Source: Paracyclopina nana (Eukaryota; Arthropoda; Copepoda; Cyclopoida; Cyclopettidae). From it: a stretch of DNA of 64,000 nucleotides. A model generated the notes under the pieces. The model was not told the DNA's origin. It worked only from the letters and a program-made list of their open reading frames with translations, and did not search any database. The stretch lies in contig JAGUCH010000001.1 of the NCBI GenBank assembly GCA_019096065.1, positions 1,302,001 to 1,366,000 of the forward strand, read 5' to 3'. Below are positions 45,901 to 57,589 of this stretch, piece after piece (positions within the stretch are counted from its first letter, which is position 1; each line of letters starts with the position of its first letter). The position numbers were made by a program, and so were the translations under genes.

Positions 45901-48644
45901 TTTTAAATGATATCATTGGAAAGATTGAGCCTTTTTCCATCTTTTTTGTAAAAGTAGAAAAAATCAATTGAAAGAGGAATAAACCGGGAAAATTCAATTT
46001 TCCCTAGGCAACCCAGAAAATTGTCACGAAAAACTGATGCATCATTTATTTTTGTTGTCACGCGGAATTCTCAATAATATTTTTCATTTTGTCAGAATAC
46101 AAAAAAGATGTCCAAAGGTTCAAGCTTTCCAACGATACCCATTAAGCCTCAAAATTCATGAAATCATAACACAAACTTTTGATTCCCGCACCGTCCAATT
46201 TTGAACGGTCAGACGGTATATGGTATATAATGTAGTATGAGTATATTTTATATGCTGTACACTCGTAATACACATTCACAATTGCTGCTAATAAGGTGAA
46301 GGTCCGACACACAGTTGACGAGGCCCAGAGTTGCAATTTCTGATGTGACGCAATCAATTCAAGTTGTGGGCCCGCGCACATGGTAAATTACGTAATTCAT
46401 GCACGAAGAAAATATCAAAAGCTTTGCTTGTGCTCCAATTTTCCACAGCATAGTAGTACACATATTTTTTGCTCCATTAGCATGGCAAACTTTGACTTAC
46501 TTGGGAAAGCACACTGAAGACACCGTTGAGGAAGATCTCCTCGTGTGCCACAAATTCCTCGATGCTTTTCAAGTGGCCTTTTTTGCCAGTGCCCAAAACG
46601 GATCGTACATCGCCTGAAACCAATGGATCATTGGTGGCCCTTCTGTTCTTCCTCTTGTTCCCATTTCCGTCCTTGTTCTTGGGATCACCCACATCAGCAC
46701 TGTTATGTGATTGAGAGCCATTGGCCGAAGAGACTTTGCGTATCACCGGATAAATAGAGATGGCATCCGGAGTCAGTGCCTGGCCAGCTCCATTGCCATC
46801 AATGGTCGAAAAGGGGATCCCCAGCCATCCAACCTGAACAAAAACAATTTAAAAAAAAATTCTCTCATGAATCGCCTCAAGAAAGCATCAAGAATTGTTG
46901 CAAATCAGTGGTGATTTATATCGGGTTTTAATAGTTGCGGATTTTTTGAAGTTGCATAAAGAGCAACAATGAAATGTTCCTATGGAGCTGAATGACTTGT
47001 AGTCAGTTGTAGGCTTTGCGCTACTTATCATAACTGATCAAATCCGGAACCTCTTCATTTCTCAAAATACCTATGCGGTACCCTATTTGAAATTAGTCTA
47101 CATACGGTGCAATTAAGCCTTTTTTTGATTCACATGAGAGATAAGTAAGTCTACGAAAAGTATCAATTTGATTGTTACATGGAATCAGCTAATATGTTGC
47201 CATAAATCCAGCCTGTAAATTCCTCCAGCAAAGTAACGCATTGTCATCGTATCTAGAGTAATTGGGTGCGAAAAAAAGTGCTCCAGGAAAGTTGCGGATT
47301 ATATAAAATTGTATAAAGAGCAACTATGAAATGTTCCTATGGAGCTGAATGACTTGTAGTCAGTTGTAGGCTTTGCGCTACTTATCATGACTGATCAAAT
47401 CCGGAACCTCTTCATTTCTTAAAAAATACCTATGCGGTACCCAATTTCAAATTAGTCTATATGGTGCAATTAAGCAATGGAGCTTTTTTGGTTCACATGG
47501 CTGATTGTTTCTATCAATAAATAAGTCTAAGAAAAGTATCAATTTGATACATGGAATTAAGTCGCCAAAAATCCAGCCTGTAAATTCCTCCAACAAATTA
47601 ACGCATTGTCATCGTATCTAGAGTAATTGGGTGCGAAAAAAAGTGCTCCAGGAAAGTTGCGGATTATATAAAATTGTATAAAGAGCAACTATGAAATGTT
47701 CCTATGGAGCTGAATGACTTGTAGTCAGTTGTTGGCTTTGCGCTACTAATCATGACTGATCAAATCCGGAACCTCTTCAGTGGCAATGAGGAGCTCCTTG
47801 CGTTCGAGGCCAATAACGACTGACTTGGTGAGCTCCGAGGCTGCCAGCCATGACCTCTCGTTGGCCAAAAGCTGCAGCACCTGGCTGGAACTGATCTGCT
47901 TGAGCGACCGCGTGAACGTGGGCGTAAAGTTCTCATCCACATGCTTGAGTTGCTGCGAGGCCGAGTGCAAGACAGTGTTGGCCTTGCTCGCCTCGGTCAA
48001 GGACACTGCGAGGCTTTTGTCCACGCTCACGATCTGCAAGAAGACAGGTACTCAAAATAATGCCCAGAGCGAATGATTAATCATACCACCTTGTTGAAGG
48101 AGTCGACGCATTCAAGGGCAAAAAGCCAATCTGAGGCCGAGCCGCCCTCAATGGTGGGCAAGTTGCGGCTGCTCACGAGTTGGAGCAGGACATTGACAAA
48201 TCGGTGGAGCAATTGTTGAATTTGCACTTTTTGCCTCTCCACATGAGTGAGTGCATGCTTGGCTCGATAAAAGTAGGTTTTTCGCACGTTCTTCTCAGAC
48301 TGGCTGAGCACTGCGAATTTCCGGAGCACCTCCTCCACCTTTTCCAAAACGGACTTCAACTCCCCCACCAAAGGCTCCACGTTGTGCAAGGACTTTTTTT
48401 TTTTGGAGAGAGAATTAAAACTCGGTCAAGACATGCGCAAATTGATAATAAAATTATTCACCTTCAGTTTGCCCAGGTTTGGAGGGTGCAAATGCGAGCC
48501 CGCATCCTGCCTATGCTTGGCCTGGATGAGCTCAAGGAGCGAGGCCTCGAATTTGGAGGTGAGCGGGCACAACTCGGTGTTGTGGAGCTTCGTGGCCTCC
48601 TGGTAGAGGACAACGGCCTCCTCATCAGCTTGGCCTCTACCCAT
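39902..48644 (-). CDS. CCDC142: CCDC142-like protein
   Basis: Twelve exons join in frame to 851 residues: 48644-48462, 48392-48090, 48033-47773, 46833-46501, 43017-42759, 42392-42187, 41763-41506, 41271-41161, 41101-40948, 40894-40759, 40306-40098 and 40044-39902. Matches recalled from vertebrate CCDC142 (about 750 residues) are SSSQVLQLLANERSW, RDFILITQGDLL, RVLAPVVEALI, GALQISADFGALRNW and the C-terminal ELYVPNQQQWISL. All are in the right order. CCDC142 is a poorly characterised, helix-rich cytosolic protein, so no function is assigned. The donor of exon 3 (GAG/GTTCCG) is weak and its surroundings are triplicated. Several introns are largely mobile-element sequence. Confidence 0.85.
40353..40741. 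mobile_element. Tc1/mariner-like MITE, copy 1
   Basis: 389 bp flanked by TA. The left end is CAGTATGTCCGTTCAAAA; the right end is the inverse, TTTTGAACGGTCAGACGG. About 90% similar to 45830-46216. It fills most of the intron between CCDC142 exons 10 and 11. Confidence 0.85.
41930..42056. repeat. diverged copy of the CTCF-motif repeat
   Basis: Shares CGAAGTGGATTT, the GGCGAAAA block and AAACAAATCGCAGC with the duplicated repeat at 37.7-38.1 kb. The motif is degraded here (CAGCTCCATCTCGCGG). Confidence 0.6.
43041..45676. mobile_element. outer TIR element in CCDC142 intron 4
   Basis: Ends carry GCGACATGCGCGACA-type inverted repeats (43041-43110 and 45630-45676), with shared ACTAAAAT and GCGACATGC blocks. 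The left end is about 25 bp from the exon 5 acceptor. A second TIR element lies inside it. Confidence 0.6.
43180..45235. mobile_element. nested 2-kb TIR element, non-coding
   Basis: Begins CCCCACTAGAA and ends TTCTAGTGGGG. Shortly inside are inverted ATAACTATGGTATA and TATACCATAGTTAT. The interior is AT-rich and repeatedly shows CCTTATAAATCCC-like motifs. No open frame of note. Confidence 0.75.
45830..46216. mobile_element. Tc1/mariner-like MITE, copy 2
   Basis: 387 bp flanked by TA on both sides. Starts CAGTCTGACCGTTCAAAA and ends TTTTGAACGGTCAGACGG. Same family as 40353-40741, same orientation. Confidence 0.85.
46932..47780. repeat. tandem triplication across CCDC142 exon 3 donor
   Basis: A unit of about 357-365 bp recurs (ATGAAATGTTCC at 46969, 47326 and 47691). 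Each unit includes the last bases of exon 3 and its donor on the minus strand (GAAGAGGTTCCGGATTTG). Only the first copy is joined to the full exon. Confidence 0.9.
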
Positions 48645-51600
48645 GACGACGAGTGGGATGTGCTAGCTGAGGATCATCACAGCCACGTATAGAAATCAAC
48701 CAGTTTCACGCTGTCAGTGGATCTTATGGAAGCACTCGCAGGCAGAGGAGCACTTCATTGATCCCACACTATGGTATATAGCATAGCCCTACTATATAAC
48801 TACTGCTGCTACTGGTGCTGCTGACATGTCCAAGTCACGATTCCGTGCATGTCTTCTCTAAACTTTGGCATGCTCTCCTCTGGCATAGCTCTGGCAGCGC
48901 GGTGAGCTATGCAGGGGAAAACACTACTAAAACAGCAGGCACTTCTATGTAGCACACAAAATGAAAATCATTGATCAAACTTTGGGCCAGCCTTTCACTG
49001 CTTCGATGGTGTACACTGCTTTTTCTTCAAGGGAAGAAGATAGTTGTTAAAGCCACACTGAGGGTCAAAAGGGAAGCAAAAAACTCAAAAGTAATACATG
49101 CCAATTTTGCCAGATGCCAAAACAAAAATTGTCAATGTTTAGGGATTTGAGTGAGATTTGGTGTGCATAAAGCTGTTGCAGTATTATTGTTATACCTGAC
49201 ACCATACCTGAGCTCTCGACAAAGTCCTTGGCAGAAGAAAAAGAAGAGACCTGGCTCGACCAGAAGAAGAAGAGACTTTGAAAGTCATCATGATTATGAA
49301 TAGACTCGGAACACTGTCATGTGCAGAGAGAAGGTCAGCTGGAACTGGATATATAATCACCATAGCAATGCAGTCCACCAAAATACTGTCCTTTTAAAAA
49401 TAGCTCACTTTTTCAAAAGCACTCACTTTCACCCGCCTTGATCACCACAAGGATTTGAGGCTAATTATGTTGTTTATGAGTTCATGCTATGTAATGAGCA
49501 AAATTGCTCAATTTGCCAGAGAGGTTGCGTGCTGAAAGCAAAGAAAAGTTGCGCAGCTAGAAAGCTCTTTGCAAGAGGAAATTGGGACGCCTGATTAAAA
49601 GTGAAGAAAGCAGGCTCAAGCTTATAGATTGTGAATATGAAAGCTTGATTAAATTAAGTAATGCAGGTATATTTCACGTTTCCAAGTGATTTCCGCCGCG
49701 AGCCATAATTTTAAAGCGCATTATTCATCATCAAAGTTGACATTTTTTTGACCAATGAAAAGCGCTTCAAAATTAGCTCTGAAATCCAATAAAACGAGCA
49801 TTGTGTCATTCATTGACAAAATGGTAAATTAGATAAAAAAATGCACCAATTCATTTGTAACGACTCGTTGGAGAGCAATTTCTATTGATATACTTCGCCC
49901 TATAACTAAATGGTAAAAGTATCCTCAAACTCACTCGCATTATCTGTTTTACCACATGAAGCAATGAGGTGAAAAATGGGCCTATGCAGCAGAATAACAA
50001 AGGCTATAAATAGGCAGAGAAAAAGACTCTTTCTAGCAATAATGGAAATCGGAAATTCCTCGAAAACACAGTGTGCTTCTGGGCAAATAAAAGCTACCAA
50101 ATTGATACAAATCTTGGTATACCCAAAACTATTGCTCCCTTTTTTAACAGGTTTTTTTCATTTTTTTTTCAATTTTTTATAGCTGCAGGAAAAAATCATT
50201 GCAGTCTGAGCATGAGACGAAAGCTGGAACAAAAACAGAAATTAACTTAATGCTTACTTCCAGGCTAAGGTTTTAGTACTCGCTAGCCAAGGCCAAGTTT
50301 CTTGAAAGCACCGGCTATAATTCGTATGTCATGCAATGGGTTGTTACACACTTTTGAGTAATTGACATATTTCAGCTAGAGAAAGGATACTCAACTTAAA
50401 AATGGAAGATACAAAGGTAGGGAAAAGGGACTGATAATTAAATGTCTGGAGTACACGAAGAAAGGGTCAGACACGTTTATAAGTTATAGATATGGATATG
50501 TACCAAAAAAGCGAGTACATACGCACCATTAAAAATTAACCTTAAAAAGATATGTTTTGTTGCACTATACACTACAACGCGTTATTGACTACCTATTTTT
50601 TTGATTGATGACTCATCACCAAGTGTAGTACATATTTTTTCATTCAACGACCACCAATTTTGAGAGCCCTGAGCCGAGGTTACTTTGGAAATCTCTAGGG
50701 GACCACTTACACTGCAGCATAATTGTAAAGAAATGGTCATTAATAATAGCTCTTTTCCTATGGCTCGCCTTATAATTGACTGGCAAAGCCATTTGTTTCA
50801 TCAAAGGAATTTTTCAGCATTTCTCACTTTGCTTTACATAAAGATCTCTGAGCTTTCTCTTTCAGTGCAGGAAAAAGTTAATTACTTTAATGCGGCAGCC
50901 AGAATTCCTGAATAAAGGAATTGACTTTGAGTTTTTGCTTATGGCCTTTTGGGCCTCTAATCAGCCTCTAATTGTAGGTAAGAGAAGTCAAGTGGAGCTT
51001 TTGCCCATTTTTCATTCTAGTCTAATCAGACCAAAGTCATTTCCCTTGGGAATATTAGTAGCTATTTTTAGCAAAGCTCACAACTGCCAACTATTTCAGG
51101 AGCGCGCAAAATGGCTTAGATAGTGGTGCAGCTACACTTGAATTAAGCATGCAGACTAGCATGTTGTGTATATTTCTCGTGGCACGCAAAGCCTTGCTTT
51201 TGACCTTTGCCTTGAGATGTATTTAGCTCCTACGCAAGCAAAGAACTGACGACAGCATGCAACTAAGCCTCTTCGCAACATTTCGCTTTATTTTTCACGC
51301 AACTAAGTCACTTTTTAGCAAAATACGTGCAAACTTAAATCAGCTTTCTTTGCTTTCCAAAAGTAAAGATTTTAAAGTATAAAAAAGGGTAGATAATGAG
51401 TCAGCTTTTAGGGGATCGAACATTGACAGCTCTTTGCTGAAAGGTAATTTGAGTAGCCTACAAATGCGGTAAACAGACGCATTTCCCTTTGGGCCTTGCC
51501 CAACACAATATACATAGAGTTCAAAAGAAATATTTTATGAAGCAGTAGAGCTCTATGGTCAATTATCTCTGAATCACGAATCAGTGCTAGTTGCTCCACT

Positions 51601-51704
51601 TCAAAATAGTATCTAGTCGCCTTGAAAAGCAATAAAAATCAGTTAAAATAATACACTATAATAAGTCTATAATAAGCACCAAAATGTGGCACTGAAATGA
51701 AGAA

Positions 51705-51908
51705 TTAAAGGAAAGCTTTGATTATATGTACACCACGACTGGTCGGTAATAAGAAATGGGTAAAAAATGCCCAAGCGTCCTTGGGCGAAACACACAGCAG
51801 CAGGCCCGTCGTAGCCGCAAAAAGGCCAATAAAGGCCAGTAATCGAGTGGCCGGTTCAGTCGACAAAGGGCGTCGTCGTGTGAATATGTGCGGCAGCAAG
51901 GTCCACAA
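51705..51908 (-). CDS. possible small membrane protein, 67 residues
   Basis: An ATG-started frame that is more GC-rich than its surroundings. It has an Arg-rich, Ser/Thr-containing start (IFTRRRPLSTEP) like a mitochondrial presequence and one hydrophobic segment (about residues 23-40). The tail after LPTSR could be intron read-through. Not recognised; no homologue recalled. Confidence 0.25.
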   Translation of the reverse strand: MWTLLPHIFTRRRPLSTEPATRLLAFIGLFAATTGLLLCVSPKDAWAFFTHFLLPTSRGVHIIKAFL

Positions 51909-52289
51909 TAATGTGAAGTAAGAAGAATCGGCTATGGCCTCCCATCATGGAAAGGCCAGGTCACAGTGGGCCTTTTTCCAACATCACATAGGCCTCACAG
52001 TGTACGCTGGAATTTTCAGCCTTTGTGCACATTTGATCGAGGCAAAAAAGCAAGAGGAGCAAGACTCCTCTAAAAATGCCTCCCTTCAACGAGGTGAGAA
52101 TCAATGAAAAATTAATGCCCAAATTCTGGGTCAAATCGTTAAAATCATGCTGTAAGTAATTCAGGTTAATTGACAAAAAGCCCAATTAATAAGGATGAAA
52201 CATCCACTGATTGAGATCCTGTTTCAAATTGAGGAAATTTTGAATTAGCTCTGTTAGCCAAGCTTTTCATTTGGGCATTTTTAGAATAC

Positions 52290-52391
52290 AGAATGCGGCT
52301 CCGAAAATGCACTTAGCGGGCTGCTCTTAAGAAGTAAATAAATGGGCCGAATTGGCTGTAGTGCGGTTGCAATTTTGGAGCCGCACTCTGT
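52290..52391. mobile_element. tiny TA-flanked MITE, about 100 bp
   Basis: CAGAATGCGGCTCC at the left and GGAGCCGCACTCTG at the right, each bordered by TA. The right end shares ACTCTGTA with the mariner-like element at 34 kb. Confidence 0.6.
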
Positions 52392-53894
52392 ATAATTCCT
52401 GGCTAAAATGTAGTTCTGAGGGTTGCAATGAGGGTAACCGAGATTAACAACGATAAGAGAAAGTTACTCAAAAGCACTCCCACACAAGCAAAAACTCAAA
52501 TTATGTTTATGGAAAGTATAACTAGGAAATGTGAGTTTTCACTACCTCACATTGATTCAGCCTTAGCAACAAAATCAATCTGAAATAAGCTGCAAGTCAT
52601 AGAATGTCAAGACTGAAAGCCATTTTTACTGAATCAATAAGGCCCATAAGATTTATGCTGCAGTGCCTCATTTATAACAAGTCCCCAGGTATTATTAAAT
52701 ATGAGCCAAAAGTGTTGTTTTTTGAATAGAGGGCACTAATAAAATGAGTCAGTTAAATCTTCTGAAGGCAAGCTAAGCCATCAGTTCAAAGATTACAGAA
52801 GGGAGCTGATCAAATTTTTCAGTCTACCAAACAAACTATTTGATCCCCTTTTCCTTTTTCTAGTTTTATATGCCTGAATCATATGTATACCATAAATAAT
52901 TGACTCTAATGCTTTCACAAATTGCCCCCTTGAGTTTCTGGCAAGGCACTGAAAACCACATGAGAAATTGGAAAACTTAACCTCGATTCTATTACTGTTT
53001 GTTGTACAAATAAAAAATTGACCCCAACTTGCTGCAAAGGAAATGTCATTTATCTTGAAAAGTTATAGGGCTTGTGGGTATCTAGAAATTGGGTTACTAA
53101 ACCTTGGCAACAAGGCCAATAAAGTTTGTGGTGCAAAAATTAAAGATTCACGAGCAAAATATGCCCAGCAGACGTCGATCTGATAACCTTGATTGAAAGT
53201 TTTACCTGAAATGTCTTCCTTTCCTTTGTTGCGTTTCAAAATTCGAGCACTTTTCAGTTTGAACCAGTTTATTCATGCCTCAATGTCGTCGACTATCAGC
53301 TTTGCTTGGCCATTAAGAAATTGCTACCGGAGAAAGTTTTCCATTTTTACTGCAGCGTGGAAAAAATTGTTGACAATGACGTCATAGGTAAACACTTATT
53401 TTGAGCCGCATCGAAAAAAAGACGCAGCTGAATTTCTTTCTGAAGCAATAACCCAAAATGCACAACTTGGTGAGCGAATTTCCCCCTTTCAACTCTTTAT
53501 TATCTTTTGCTTAGAATTGCAATCATTAATTGAAGTGAGAATAAAGCTAAAAATTGTCTTGAATAAGCGACAAAAAATTGGCATTTTCCTGTAATTTCTT
53601 AGCTCGAATCGTTGTCCAAGTTGAGCTCTGAGTAGCGAGCTCTAAAGTGATATGCGGCACAAAACCGCAACTCTGTCATTACAAATGAGCATTTTTTGAG
53701 GTCGAGCTTTCAAAATTAGCCGCTAGCCTGATATATCTTGAAAAATTCCATTTTGCTAAACCTCTCAAAAGTCCTTTTCACCTGTTATTCCTAAGAAAGT
53801 AGAGCTTAAAGTCGATCTGACATTTCAAGCTGAGTCAATAGTACCTCAGAGTAACCGAATCTAAGCTAAAATATGTATACTACAATTTGGCCGC

Positions 53895-55358
53895 GTCTAA
53901 AAGCTGCGCCAACTCGCACCAACCCGCACTGACCGGCACCGAACCGCACGGAACCGTACTGACCCGCACCGAAACACACCGACCCGCACCAAGCAAAAAA
54001 CAACAATAACAAGCACTCTACTATTGGTCAAAAAGGCCAGTTGTGCCAGAAAGGTCATGCTACCAGCTAACTTTTGCAGTAACCACTTTGAAAAAAGTTA
54101 CTTCCTGGTGCGGGTTTGAAATTGCACTTGAAGTTTTGCTTCGCTACATTTTCTTGGCCAGCCACTACAGTAACTTTTCTTGCAAAGGCCAAAAAGGTCA
54201 GTTGTACCAGAATGATCATGCTACTAGCTAACTTTTGCATTAACCCCTTTGAATAAAGTTTATTCTTGGAGTGGGTTTGAAATTGCACTTGAAGTTTTGC
54301 TTCGCTACATTTTCTTGGCCAGCCACTACAGTAACTTTTCTTGCAAAGGCCAAAAAGGTCAGTTGTACCAGAAAGATCATGCTACTAGCTAACTTTTGCA
54401 GTAACCACTTTGAAAAAAGTTACTTCTTGGCGTGGGTTTGAAATTGCACTTGAAGTTTTGTTTGAACGTTGATGCTAGCAGCTACCTGTTGAAGCTTATT
54501 TTTGTTTTTTATTGGTAGGTGCGGGTTGGTGCGGGTCAGTGCGGTTTGGTGGGGAGCAGAAATGGCTCTTTCTTGGCCAGCCACTGCAGTAACTTTTCTT
54601 GCAAAGGCCAAAAAGGCCAGTTGTGCCAGAAAGGTCATGCTACTGGCTAACTTTTGCAGTAACCACTTTGAAAAAAGTTACTTCTTGGCGTGGGTTTGAA
54701 ATTGCACTCGAAGTTTTGCTTTGCTACATAGGAGAGCAGAAATGGCTCTTTCTTGGCCAGCCACTGCAGTAACTTTTCTTGCATAGGCCAAAAAGACCAG
54801 TTGTGCCAGAAAGGTCATGCTACTAGCTAACTTTTGCAGAAACCACTTTGAAAAAAGTTACTTATTGGCGGGGGTCTGAAATTTCACTTGAAGTTTTGCT
54901 TCGCTACATAGGAGAGCAGAAATGGCTCTTTCTTGGCCAGCCAGTGCAGTAACTTTTCTTGCAAAGGCCAAAAGGCCAGGTGTGCCAGAAAGAACATGCT
55001 TATATCTAACTTTTGCAATAACAACTTTGAAAAATGTTACTTCTTGGCGGGGGTCTGAAATTGCACTTGAAGTTTTGCTTCACAACATAGGAGAGGAGAA
55101 GTGGCTCTTTCTTAGCCAGCCACTGCAGTAACTATTCTTGCAAAGGCCAAAAAGGTCGGTTGTACCAGAAAGATCATGCTACTAGCTAACTTTTGCAGTA
55201 ACCACTTTGAAAAAGTTACTTGTTGGCACGGGTTTGAAATTGCTCTTGAAGTTTTGCTTGAACGTTGATGCTAGCAGCTACCTTTTTAAGCATATTTTTG
55301 TTTTTTATTGGTTGGTGCGGGTCAGTGCGGGTTGGTGCGGTCGGCGCAGGTTTTAGAC
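53895..55358. mobile_element. TIR element with internal tandem array
   Basis: The ends are inverted over about 40 bp: GTCTAAAAGCTGCGCC at the left, GGCGCAGGTTTTAGAC at the right, then CGCACCAACCCGCAC-like arms. Between them a 160-185 bp unit (GTGCCAGAAAGGTCATGCTA...) repeats about seven times (from near 54030 to 55300). No transposase. The right end is 33 bp from the acceptor of the exon at 55392. Confidence 0.85.
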
Positions 55359-55391
55359 AACCCGCTAAAATTATAACTTGTTTGATTTCAG

Positions 55392-56165
55392 AAAACTATG
55401 AGGACAATGATGATGATGATTGGAAAAACTTGGAGCTTCCGGATCGTGTTTGGGTCTATGTCGTGTGTGGAGTGGTTGCCTTTTGGGTCTTCCTGTCCTT
55501 GTTCTTGGCCTTTTGTTGCGGACCAAGATTTGTTGAGTGCCACCTGTGTGAGGAGCCCATTCCCAAAAGACAGTGGAACCAGCTAGATCATTGGGATGCT
55601 TGTGCTAAGGATCATGAGCGCTTTCTGCAAGAGCTTCCAGAAACAGAGAACAAATGCCCCTCGTGAGTATGGCGCCATCTAGCGGAGGAATTCCTCTGTA
55701 AGTGACCTATACTGTTTCAGGTGTGGCAATGCTCTGAAAATATGGCCAAAAGGGGTCGGTCCGAACGTCTTCAAATGCCGACTTGGTGTAGAATGTGATC
55801 CCAATAAGCGGCACAAGAATGGGTCACCCGTAGTAAAGAAAAACCTGCTCAAGGATCGGGGGAAGTTGTTGAGGAAGCAAGACTGCTTCGATGTGGCCAA
55901 TGATGGTAGCAGTCGGTTTGTCTGCTTCAAAGATGGCTATGACATTTGCAACAAATGTGCCAGTGAGGAGCTGAGCCAGCTGTCACAAATGACAGCCACA
56001 ACCACTGCGTCCAGCTTGAACACAACATGCATGAGCTCAGGCTCTAAACAGCTCAATGGAGGCTGGTTTGATGTCCAGCTCAAGACAATATCTCAGCATG
56101 TCCAAGAAAAGACAGACAATAATGGAGTTGCCATGAATGGCAAAGTGATTGTGGTACAAAGTTGA
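55392..56165 (+). CDS. Cys-rich single-pass membrane protein, 5' end undefined
   Basis: Exons 55392-55662 and 55721-56165 encode at least 238 residues. An acidic start (NYEDNDDDDW), a membrane segment (VYVVCGVVAFWVFLSLFLAF), then a cytosolic Cys/His-rich region follow: CHLCEEPI, CAKDH, CPSCGN, CRLGVECDPNKRH, DCFDVANDG, CFKDGYDICNKC. The pairs look like zinc-binding treble-clef fingers (C1- or RING-like), but the family is not recognised. The first exon needs one base from an upstream exon (phase 1), which I could not find. Reading without splicing, the frame continues into the TIR element to an ATG at 55268, followed by a signal-peptide-like stretch. The tail is Thr/Ser-rich. Confidence 0.65.
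55671..55686 (-). promoter_or_regulatory. CTCF-like motif, intronic
   Basis: GGCGCCATCTAGCGGA matches the reverse complement of the CTCF core. It lies in a 58-bp intron, right after the donor. Confidence 0.55.
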
Positions 56166-56381
56166 ACTCTCTAAAAAGTTCTTGCTCAAAGTACTCTATA
56201 CTTATAGTTTTCTGATATAATATGATCTCAGGATATTTTTTGAGTAATCCTCCTGTAAGGGATTCTCATCAACTCTTCAGTCACTACCACGCATCAATCA
56301 GAGTACAATATTCATAACTAGAGACGTGCCCACTACTCTTTGAATAAATACTAGTTAGGTACAAAAGAGGGTTTTTTTACT

Positions 56382-57440
56382 TCAGAAACTTTCATAGATG
56401 AGCTCCAGAGCTGATTTGAACCTTTTGGGCTTGGCCAAGAAATAAGCAGCTGGAAAAATCACAATTACACTGCAATACACTAAAAAGTAGATAATCATGG
56501 CAAGATCCGGAGAAATGTGGATCATCTTTGATTTGAAAAGCATGAAGAATATAACCACCAGAGCGACCACGATGGAAATGCCAATGATAGTTGAACGGTG
56601 AGCCATATTCTCGTTTGATCCAGTATTGTTGTAAATCTGGATTTGAGGCAGATTATCAACATTATTTGAGCTAGGCATGATCGGATTATGTTTAAGGATA
56701 ATGACGAGTTTTTTCAACGCAATAGCAGCATTAGAAAGCAAAATGAGCAAAAAGAAAACTCCTATTGGCATGAGGAAGCAGCTGGAAAAAATTGACATTA
56801 GAGACGATAAGTTAAGAAAAGTGCTCAAACACTTACAACAAATTGGCAAGCTTGTGAAAATGGACATTGGTTCCGGATTGGCCAAGGAAATAGTTGAAGA
56901 CCACGTTAGACTCGTACTCTTTGAGGTAGCTTCTGGCAAAGCTACACATAAATGTAATCAAGGCCAAGCTTCTTGAAAGCAAAGCAGTGATCAAGTTGTC
57001 ATCGATCATTGCAACTCTTGACCAAAAGAAAACATAGAATGCCTTCAAAATGCTTATGGCTGCAGCATGCGAAGCCAAGTATAGCATACACCAATTCGAA
57101 AATACATTCAAATACAATGACCAATAAAAGCCTAAAAAAGAAATAATTTAAAAAAGATCAGCATGATCAATTGGAATTTACCTAATGTGAAGCCAAAGAT
57201 CCGGATCAGCACTAAGGGAAAGATGAAAATGTTGAACATGATGATGGCTTTGCAGATTTTCGAAAAAAGCTGATTATTGGCAGTTCTTTTCTGAGGATCC
57301 ATGCCTAATTTTTCGTACAAAATTAGACAGCAGAATAGAGCATTGCCAACCAACTCCATTATGACCCCAAATGTTATCGTGACAGCTTTCATCTCCAAAG
57401 GCAGAGCTTGAATTTCACTATCACTTGACGAATTGTTCAT
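56382..57440 (-). CDS. seven-transmembrane receptor-like protein
   Basis: Exons 57440-57182, 57131-56837 and 56781-56382 encode 317 residues. About seven hydrophobic segments are visible. Between segments 1 and 2 is GMDPQKRTANNQLF, a loop pattern I associate with divergent invertebrate GPCR families. The N-terminus carries two Asn glycosylation candidates (NNSS). There is no DRY motif, so the class is open. It lies 149 bp downstream of an ionotropic receptor gene on the same strand, suggesting chemosensory use and possible co-transcription. No AATAAA is seen in the gap. Confidence 0.7.
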
Positions 57441-57537
57441 CTTGCTGTCTCAACGAATTGATGCCATCAACTGATGAGCTCTTCACTGGATCATCATCTT
57501 AAGTAGTTGAATATAACAACAAAAGAGGCTTTGAGCA

Positions 57538-57550
57538 CTGAAAAAAAACC
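57538..57550 (-). promoter_or_regulatory. splice-acceptor-like site between two receptor genes
   Basis: On the minus strand, GGTTTTTTTTCAG lies between the ionotropic receptor stop and the 7-TM receptor start. It could be a trans-splice (spliced-leader) acceptor in an operon or the end of a 5' UTR intron. Confidence 0.35.
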
Positions 57551-57589
57551 TTAAAAATAGACGGTGAAAGCTTCAAGTAATGATATTCT

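Larger units (their letters stand above)
48645..53894. other. gene-poor stretch, 5.2 kb
   Basis: No gene is supported with confidence. It contains a tiny TIR element at 52290-52391 and one slightly interesting small frame at 51705-51908 (listed separately). Other frames are short and AT-rich. It may hold upstream exons of the gene at 55392. Confidence 0.5.
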
